This document shows, piece after piece, positions 56,144 through 64,000 of a stretch of 64,000 bases of DNA; position 1 is the stretch's first letter, and each line of letters begins with the position of its first letter. Below the pieces are notes generated by a model. The model was not told the DNA's origin. It saw nothing but the letters and a program-made list of their open reading frames with translations, and searched no databases. The position numbers and the translations under genes were made by a program. Origin of the DNA: Acholoe squamosa (Eukaryota; Annelida; Polychaeta; Phyllodocida; Polynoidae); NCBI GenBank assembly GCA_949317995.1, contig OX439037.1, positions 55,524,080 through 55,588,079 of the forward strand. The letters run 5' to 3'.

Positions 56144-58144
56144 AGGAACTAAAAAGTACAAACAAATAGATTTCAAAGCATTAAGCACAATGTATAGAAT
56201 TCATTTTGATAATCAAGAAAAATCATGGTTTTTAGATTAACCCGATGTTGATATTTTGGTATTTGTGTATGCATGATTCGAGACTTAAAATATGATAACC
56301 GTATATTGTTACTCATCAATCGGTTAATTGAAAATCCTAGAGCTGAAAAGAATAGTTTTATACTTGATACCCCTTACTCCATTCCAAAGTAATTCTCAAA
56401 TCCTATACATGTATTAACTAATTTACATTGAACCCATACCAATACCTCCCCTCACCAGCACAGCCACATCCAGCATCATGCTGTTCCATCGACTCGACTA
56501 TTGATTTAATGTCTAGCAATATGTTTGCCTTAGGCACAATAGACTATAGGAGAAACCCATCATGGTGATCTATCAAAATCTGACGTTTAGAAGGGTGGGT
56601 GGGGTTGGCAGGGTGCTGAGACAGCCTAGACCTTAGAGTAAGTAAGCCCTTACAGCTAGCTTATCATATGTGAGACACCAGGGTCGTACATGTATAAGCA
56701 GATGATACGAGTGGATTACAGTCTAGATATTAATGTCATTGATTCTCGCCAATAACAATTAGAATAATGAGTTCACCCTAAACCTGTTTGAGAGGAAGCA
56801 TTTATCGCTGTCCTTGTGGGACGGGGTGAGCGATAATTATCACAAACATGTACTATGCTTTATCAAAGCCATCTCTATACGTAAGTTCATTAGGTACTTT
56901 TCAAGACCCTTCTGGTGGTGTTTTTTTATTTTGATTTTCTTTTAGGTGCAATAGAAGAGTAGAGAAACAAAGTGGTAGTACCCTTATTCCCCATGTACCT
57001 CAGCAGATTATTTCAAAGTAATACTAATTTATCACTACTTTGTAATACCCTCCTTTCCCGGTTATCTATGGTAGGATATAGGACAAGGTTAAGGTCTATT
57101 TGCACTGGCCTCAGGAAATTCCAATGTTCTGGGGGAGGGGGGTAAGACTGGTGATCCTAAAAGCTACCAGGTGTCAGCACGAGGTTGGGACGGAAGGTGT
57201 TAAAAATGAAGCTGCGCCAAATAGAATTCGCCATAATGCCTAACACTAGTAACAGGCTAAACCCATTCAATACTGCGCAGTGCCTCATTTCAAAATGGTC
57301 ATTTATTGAGATGACTCATGGGGGCAAGCCTTGTAGGTCTAGATGCTCATCAAGGCTAATCTATGTGCTATACTGAGTCTTTAGGGGCCATTATGTATGA
57401 ATAAAGTCGTGGTAAGTAGGCCCCCAGTGCTCTTTTCATGCAGCATGGTGCCACATGGAAATAATTCATCTAAAAGTATGTGGTCCTTTAAGGCTTAAGT
57501 CCCTCTGCACCATGGGTGCACAAGGGATGAGATCTGGTCTGTAAGACTTATCTAATACTATTGTAGGGCGGCGGGAAATTGTCAGTGGGCTGCCGGCGGG
57601 GCCGGTAGGTATTGCCTTCTTTATCCAATCTGATGAACGAAGGTGGAACTCTCTATGTCTTCTCTAGATGTTCACTTCGGTGTTAATCAACGCCGTCAGA
57701 TAGGTAATAACCTACCGACGTGACAGTTATCCTATCCACCTGAGGTTTTATTCCTTTTTGTATTTAATAAGGACTGTATATTGCATTAATTCTGCGCGTC
57801 GACCCTAGAAGATTGATACACTTCTGAAGTGTCATCGTGTTGTATGATGCCCCATTGTAGGGTTTGGCGACGCTGCTTGACAGCAGTATATCGGTGCATC
57901 ATGCCGTCCGGGGAAAATAGGCTTGTAGGCATCATATGACCCTCACCAGGTTCGGATGTCAAAGAGCTGTGCTAGTTTTTATTCAGCAACCAAGATGGCC
58001 CTTCAATAAAGTGAAACTAATCTCAAAATTCTATTTATTGGTTTGTACGGTTATCTTGTTATGAAAGTGAATTATTTCAATCAGCTGATTTCAATTGATA
58101 TGTGATTCGTTTGACATTTCCATATGAAGAGTGGGTGATGACAG

Positions 58145-58236
58145 GGAGGTACAATCATGCGCATACAAAGGATCCTGGAGTGAATGCAAAGAGCCCAACC
58201 CTCACTTCAATTACGATGCATCTAATGATTCGACAC
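58145..58236 (+). CDS. Candidate exon with CxYKGxWSxC motif (pleiotrophin/midkine-like?)
   Basis: GATGACAG (ends 58144) and GTAAGAATTG (from 58237) bound 92 bases. Frame with one leading base: EVQSCAYKGSWSEC, then a 16-residue Asn/Asp/Ser-rich tail, ending with one base of a split codon. C-x-Y-K-G-x-W-S-x-C is the start of the half-domain found in pleiotrophin/midkine-like secreted heparin-binding proteins (Drosophila miple and relatives). The usual Arg/Thr-rich strand after the second Cys is not obvious, so the match is limited to this motif. Reading through the donor extends to 58320 without a family match. Thrombospondin-type Trp/Cys motifs are an alternative. The acceptor pyrimidine tract is weak. 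Confidence 0.35.
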
Positions 58237-58425
58237 GTAAGAATTGCTGTATTTCTCAATTTTCTTCTGTAGGTCATGACCATAAAAGAGTCTTAGTGCA
58301 GTTCATACACATTATAATTTGATACAAGACCTTTTAAAGGGGACAAACGAATTTGTAATCTTCGGTAATTACATCGAATTTTATCACATGGCGAACTAGG
58401 AGAGGAGTTTGCCTATTCTCTGCAG

Positions 58426-58484
58426 AAATAAAGGGAAAGGTAGTGCTGAACCAAATTATTGTGTATCGATGTTTGAATCAAGAA
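58426..58484 (+). CDS. Weak candidate small exon
   Basis: A strong acceptor (TTTGCCTATTCTCTGCAG) and the donor GTGAGTAC bound 59 bases. Joined in phase to the candidate exon at 58145-58236, the frame stays open, through and past the donor to about 58570, but the peptide does not resemble the continuation of a midkine-like domain. It may be unrelated or spurious. Confidence 0.17.
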
Positions 58485-59346
58485 GTGAGTACACAAGGTG
58501 TGAGTGGACACCTTCTACTGAGGCTAACACTCCCAGAATCCAGGACAGCTGAGTCTTGTTACAGGACAGACTGATCCAATGCCCATACATTAACATCACA
58601 GTTAGCTGACAGTTGATAAATCACCCAGGTGGCCTTGATCTTGTTAAAAAGATAGAACGGGCGCCGGATGTTCCTGAAATGCAATAGCTGACCAATAGGA
58701 TTGATCGCAAGGTAAATATAGTGTGGTTTCACAGACCCCACGCATCTGAAGGCCCTGGGGGAGAAGGGGGCGTGTGTGGTTGGGGCTGCAGTCGTGTAAT
58801 CACACCTATAGACTTTCAGTGTAGAAGGAAGGGTGAATAGATTAGGTGTTGGAGGTGTGGGAGGATGGCTAGGAGTAGAGTCGTGTAAGTGAATTACGGG
58901 CCTGTTTATTGATGTCATTACTTAAACCACAGACGGCTGCAACTTATACTTAAATTTGAATCCATGACATGTTTGAATGAATTTCATCATTTTGATTAAA
59001 GGTAAGGTCACTTCTGATGCATATACTTGATAGACCGGTACCCACCCTAAATCTATATTTCAGCTCCTTTCTCTGCCACAACGGGGCTGGGCAAATTCAT
59101 ATCTACCTGATTTGGATATGACCCAACTTTTCAGATGATATTTCATCGGCTAGCTGAGTCTCTGATCGGTCACCTCAGAGCACAAGGTTACCCAATGATA
59201 AAGGCAAAACACACTGGTCAGCGGCTGAATGTTGAAGTTGCCATAGTGATGGTTATTAGCAGACTAATACTAGTGACCATCCGGGTGCTCGAGATTGCCA
59301 GGTACTACGCTATTCGTATACCTCCTAGACCCTACTTATGTCCGTA

Positions 59347-59632
59347 AAACCCATAGTCCACTTGGCCTCTGTCGCGCAGTTGAGCCATACATTCCCTACA
59401 TTAATTTCTGTGACAGAGGCCTAGTGGACTATGGGTGTAATGTTGATAGTCCAGTTGGCCCCTGTCACGCAATTGAACCATACATTCCCTATATTAATTT
59501 CTGTGACAGAGGCCTAGTGGACTATGGGTGTAATGTCGATAGTCCACTTGGCCTCTGTCACGCAATTGAACCATACATTTCCTATATTAATTTCTGTGAC
59601 AGAGGCCTAGTGGACAATCGATGTTATGCATA
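59347..59632. repeat. Second array of three 93-bp palindromic units
   Basis: Equivalent positions at 59353, 59446 and 59539 give a spacing of exactly 93 bases. The three units are in one orientation and very similar to each other. Each has arms CATAGTCCACTTGGCCTCTG and CAGAGGCCTAGTGGACTATG around GCAATTGAACCATACATTCC. The 143-codon frame covering them (59295-59726) is made of 31-residue repeats read from the DNA repeat. The last unit ends AGTGGACAATCGATGT, the same variant ending as the lone half-unit near 8757. Confidence 0.92.
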
Positions 59633-59639
59633 CAACCCC

Positions 59640-62600
59640 CCATGTGGGCTAAGCCACATCGCTAACTTCTATCGAATTACACAATTATGTATAGAAACAA
59701 TAGCCTTAATAAATTATAACTTATAGATTATAAATTATTATGTGCCAATACAGTGCTGCTGTGTTTACTCGACAGCGACATACTGCGGTGTATTATGTCA
59801 GGAGATCATTTCTTACAATGTACATCACGGTATATGCATACTGCAATAACGTGCCGTGTGACTCCAAAATGGTTGATAAAGGTCCTGGACACCCTAAAGA
59901 TAGTGCAACCTAGGTACAAACAGCCCCTAGATGGACAGCATTGATTGGATTGACTTACTCCAGGGTCGAGTCATGGACAGAGGATCTAGATTCCTAGTCT
60001 ATGTTGAAGCTCGCAATCGTTCTTCATGTTCTAGACCTCCTAGGTTAATTATAATGTGAATCAACATGGCTAATTACATTGGGGGAGGGGGGTCCTAATT
60101 CATTTGAAATTAACTATTTCAAAGGAATAAAAACACCTAATAGATCCTTGTCACGACAGAGCATATTGATGTGTTTAGTTTGATTAATACTGTTATCAAA
60201 ACCGCTGGTATCCTAAAAGACTTTGTTAACTAGGAGATCGCATGGGTAAGTCTACAGCCATAATGAAATGATAAAGCTAATGTGCTGTGAGATAAATTCA
60301 TAAACCACACCCATGAGATAAGGCAGGAATCAATTAAAACCACATCTGCTACTTAAGGTAGGCGGCATTAGCGGCCCATAGACTTTTTTAGAAGCAGGCT
60401 AGCAACGGACGTGTGGCCATGAATATTGTAAAGCCCAATCTTAGGAAGCTCCACCCAAGCCATCTTCGCACCATTGTAATTTTATAAAACTTGATTTATG
60501 GAGATTAGGCTGGGAAGCCGTAATGGACGCTCAGTGAAAAGGGTAACGTCACAGGAGTGCCTGACGTATAATATAGACATGGATGGGGAGAGTAGGAATG
60601 TGTGGTGTTGTGTCTTCAGCATTGTATCAAGGACCATGTGTGGGTAGATGGAGGGGAAGAGGGGTGCTTTTTATCTAACTTCTTCTTTATCCTACCTGGT
60701 ATAATGCACCAGTTACCTTCAAATACCTTCAGTGCTTGCGGCGTCCAAGTTAATTAATTTATCGGCGCAGCCACTATACAGTGTGAGGCGCCATCTAGAG
60801 GGCTCTGCCAGTATAACAGGGCCAGCCAGCCTCGTTCTGAGCCCTCCTCTTCGCCGATAACCAGCGACCCTTGTTGGACCATCCATCTTTGTGCTTCAGC
60901 CCAACGAATATGACAAGGGCCTCTGTGGCAGGGGATGCAGCAGGCCACAACGAGATAACCATGGTCATAAACAGCCCCGACTGCCCTCACAAGAAGCCCT
61001 CTCTACTGCCCTTCTGTATATAGGTCAGCAACATTGACTCGTGTAGTAGACACTGTTGGGGCAGCTCCATGGGCATTCTGCAACAATTGGCTTTCTCTCC
61101 ATGGACCTAAGCTGGTGACCTACGACACCCAGTAGCATTGTGATGACACACGCCGGTACTAGGGTGGGCAGAGCTTCGCTGGTGGCTGGTTGGTTGTGGT
61201 AGGCCATATACAGGAACCAGCAAGGTTATTCTGTGTTATAGGCTAACTGCTCCCGTAGGAAGGGCCATTCAAAGGCGCCCTTGTAAAGTGGACATACATT
61301 ATTCAGTAGTGTTCTAATCACGAGGACCAATCAAGTGTCACCATCCCATATGTCATTGCCCCTAAAAGCAAAGGTCCCTAGAAGGTAGCCCGACAGCTAT
61401 ACCGCCAGTCATGTATATTCTCTTACAAGTATTGCTTGATGGTTCCACGGCACAGCAGAAATATTTATAGCTCTTACTTGCCTTCTGTGTTAATATCAAT
61501 TATAAATCATGAGTATACCGAAGGGGCCGCGCGCCCCCTCCTTTCGGGCCGCGCCCCCTCCTGAATTCATATTACATCAAAGTTTATGGTCGCCGCGCAC
61601 TGCATTGTTACATCACCCTCTCGGATTGTATATTAACCATGCATGGTCGGCTACATTCAAGTATCAGGATGTGCAAAGAGAAAAAGGGATTTGAAAGGGT
61701 TAATTGATGCAGCTGAGCACAGTCTTTATCTTATGTAGACGGAGGTAAGGTAAAGGGGGTCAGATATCAATAGCAACCACGCAGATGATATCTGATTCTT
61801 TGTGTACTGTCAGACTTCCCATTGTCATGAGCTAGCATCTGGTATCTAAAGACGCAAACACTTGCACGTATTGGTACCTTACCTGAGCAGGTCTTCTACT
61901 TATTTCTCACCCCCCCCCCCCTTAACCCGCTGGAGACACCATAATGCATTATTGCCCAATACGGTTATTGGTCGTTGTGTTGTATGCAAGTAGCCCGCAG
62001 TCATGCATTGTGTCTACCGAGCTGATACTCCCCGTAAGATGCCCCAATGCAGTGCTGGGGAATGGAATATTTTTGGAATATTTGACTAAAAGAAACATAA
62101 GCCTGGAGGAATTATCGAGCCTTTAAGAGGATAAAAAGGTAGCTCACAAGTTATTACACGAATAAAACAAGCATACAATGTACAATATGTGCTGGTTGGC
62201 AGGTTCTGTTCTTCTCCTGTGTGGGGGACAGATGGCCTTTGCAAGCCTCATCCCAACTCACACCTCCAAGGAGCCTTGCAGCACCTGAGGCATTTTCCCT
62301 CCAGAATATACTTTATACGCAGGTGCTCAGCCCTGTGAACAATGTGCACTGGTATTGGCAGGCGAATGTGCAACCACAATATATCGTGAAATTGTTGTCT
62401 TACAATGCATATCGCCAATGAGAATATGTGGTAGAAGTAGAAATAAAGAATCTTGTGGATTTGGGTTACTGAAGATGGAAATTGTTGAAGAAAACGCTGA
62501 CGTTTAAGAATAGTCTCTCATTCTTGAACACATACTCCCTGCCCTGACTTCCATTCGCCTGATTAAATAACTACAGTATATAGGGTAGAAAATATGTCTG

Positions 62601-64000
62601 ATATTATGAAAAGGTCCATGTTAAGGCATGACAATTAGTACACGGTGAATGTTAGTAATTACTATAATCTAACCTCTATATGTCGAAGGCAGCTACATGT
62701 GAGTGGGTGTCTACTTTGTGGTCGCCAATACATGCTGTAGGCCATATACCTGTGGCACGTTTCTTTGTACACAGCTCTCTGACATGCAAAACACTGACCC
62801 CCAAGTTTACTTGTTTTTTTTCATTTTTCCCCTCCCATCTTGTCTGATCAACAGTAAGGTCTATTTGAGACTGGACCTATTTAGGCATACAGCACACAGA
62901 TTTGTGAGGATTGACATTTAGGCATACAACACACAGCTTTGTGAGGATTGACATATACTGTCTCTTGCTTCGTCTAGCTCTTTGATGTACAGGAGATGGT
63001 GTATGGGCTGAAGGTTCTTTGTAGCTCGGCAAAAAGCAATAGTTGGAAAGCATAAGATATAATATGTGAAATAAAATGAAAATGCTGTAATCCAATTCGG
63101 CTAAAGTCACAGGCCTTATTTTCTCTTAAGTCCTTTAAATGAGTACGTTTATTTGCCACATATATTTTCTAATTAAGAATGGTTACTGTAATACCCCTTG
63201 TATAAGCGAGGTATTAGAGTATATTCTGAAAATAAGAAAAAAAAATTATCTTTTGGTTGTGTATGATGGAAGGATGTGAGGCAAAGAATACAGAGAAGAT
63301 AATTGGGATAGAGCCGTTGTACAGCATGCATATTGATGAAAATGATTGATAAGGCGTGTTTGATGAGGTTTGAATGGCTGCTGTGTTGGCAGTTAATCGT
63401 AAGTGCATGATATAGATATGAAGCATTGCTTTACGCTTTCCATTATTAATTTCCCAGATCAGAATTTCACTGTCATCTGCGTACGAAGGATAACGTATGT
63501 ATTAGGGAAATACATTACAAAGGCATCTTCCTTTGGTGATAAGACCTAAAGATCTTAACAAAGAAGGAACAAAGAGAACAAATGAAGTGATTCTCAGATT
63601 ATGTCTCAGATGTTTGGCATCAAAGACGAACACTGTAGGACTGCTCTAGGCATTCCATGTAGAATTCACATCAAAATGAACAGGTCAATAACGGGATAGG
63701 CGGGATGCTAACAATTGTGAAAGCTGTGTCCCTTCCAAAGCCTATAAGACACGTCGGCCTTCAGATATCTATATGCATGCATAAATCAGGGTCTGTAGGG
63801 GACATTTCCACCGGAAACTGTCAGTCAAAGTGATTAGGTATGAATTGGACCTCATTGAACATTGTCGGATCTAGATAGACTTCAACCTACTAGATGTAGA
63901 ATCGTTTTGTTCATAAAGCCATTGTAACATTTAGGGTCTGACCAATGACAATAAGGGTTTACAAACCGTACAGGACGTCCTTTTCTAATATATTACCATC
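59640..64000. other. Non-coding stretch; nothing recognised
   Basis: No exon-like segment with motif support. A GC-rich string (GGCCGCGCGCCCCCTCC, then a partial repeat of it) lies at 61523-61562. A C-rich run sits at 61910-61922, and G runs near 60080. The tandem duplication at 62881-62954 is listed separately. Confidence 0.4.
62881..62954. repeat. 37-bp tandem duplication
   Basis: TTAGGCATACARCACACAG then MTTTGTGAGGATTGACAT occurs twice, exactly adjacent (62881-62917, 62918-62954), with two differences. Confidence 0.9.

Larger units (their letters stand above)
56144..59340. other. Mostly non-coding; one motif-bearing exon candidate
   Basis: The candidates at 58145-58236 and 58426-58484 are listed separately. 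A frame at 59135-59347 begins directly after an acceptor-like TTTTCAG but runs into the 93-bp repeat array and is not counted. No other repeat was recognised. Confidence 0.4.

Noticed and set aside
59135..59347. Exon beginning right after TTTTCAG
   Set aside because: The frame runs into the palindromic repeat array without a donor and has no recognisable family.
59295..59726. 143-codon frame with 31-residue repeats, and a similar 159-codon minus-strand frame at 27476-27955
   Set aside because: The repeats come from 93-bp palindromic DNA units whose length keeps any frame open; both strands are equally open and there are no coding signals. Kept as a finding about the repeat, not as a gene.

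Overview
This is eukaryotic DNA, most likely from a marine invertebrate animal, though the species cannot be named from the window. The signs are GT-AG bounded exon-like segments (one clearly half of a CUB domain), two lineages of tyrosine-recombinase retrotransposons, many short inverted-repeat DNA transposons (MITEs), and long minisatellites. There are no operons, ribosome binding sites or bacterial genes. The window is gene-poor, and most of it is intron or intergenic sequence shaped by mobile DNA.

Layout. 1-191: a coding fragment that runs off the left edge. 300-4830: a decayed DIRS1-like retrotransposon (gag-like frame, reverse transcriptase, tyrosine recombinase), interrupted by a foreign insert and ending in nested palindromes. 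4830-10350: mostly featureless, then a cluster of nested MITEs at 9875-10349. 10900-11720: a heavily decayed minisatellite. 15570-15890: a very large GC-rich hairpin beside a compact E-box/CRE/YY1 cluster. 18361-19390 and 55136-56143: two copies of a 1-kb inverted-repeat element. 27317-27525: the CUB exon, followed by an array of 93-bp palindromic units. 28789-35417: several inverted-repeat elements and tandem repeats, including an 899-bp CACTG-ended element inserted in a 40-bp minisatellite that continues to 36320. 39924-41076: two more inverted-repeat elements.

41581-45802 (minus strand) is the best-preserved unit: a Ngaro-like retrotransposon with three intact frames, gag-like (zinc fingers), RT-RNase H, and tyrosine recombinase. 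These would work together as particle or nucleic-acid-binding protein, cDNA synthesis, and integration of a circular intermediate. It sits between two copies of a 580-bp direct repeat that differ at one base. This repeat contains one end of a neighbouring MITE, so it is not a simple LTR; it is either an odd integration product or a false assembly duplication.

46383-64000: a 34-bp minisatellite (48229-48860), promoter-like CpG/ETS patches near 51.2 and 52.1 kb, two further exon candidates (49680-49750; 58145-58236 with a CxYKGxWSxC motif), a second 93-bp palindrome array (59347-59632), and otherwise unremarkable sequence.

All calls are by eye. No homology search, splice prediction or base-composition calculation was run.
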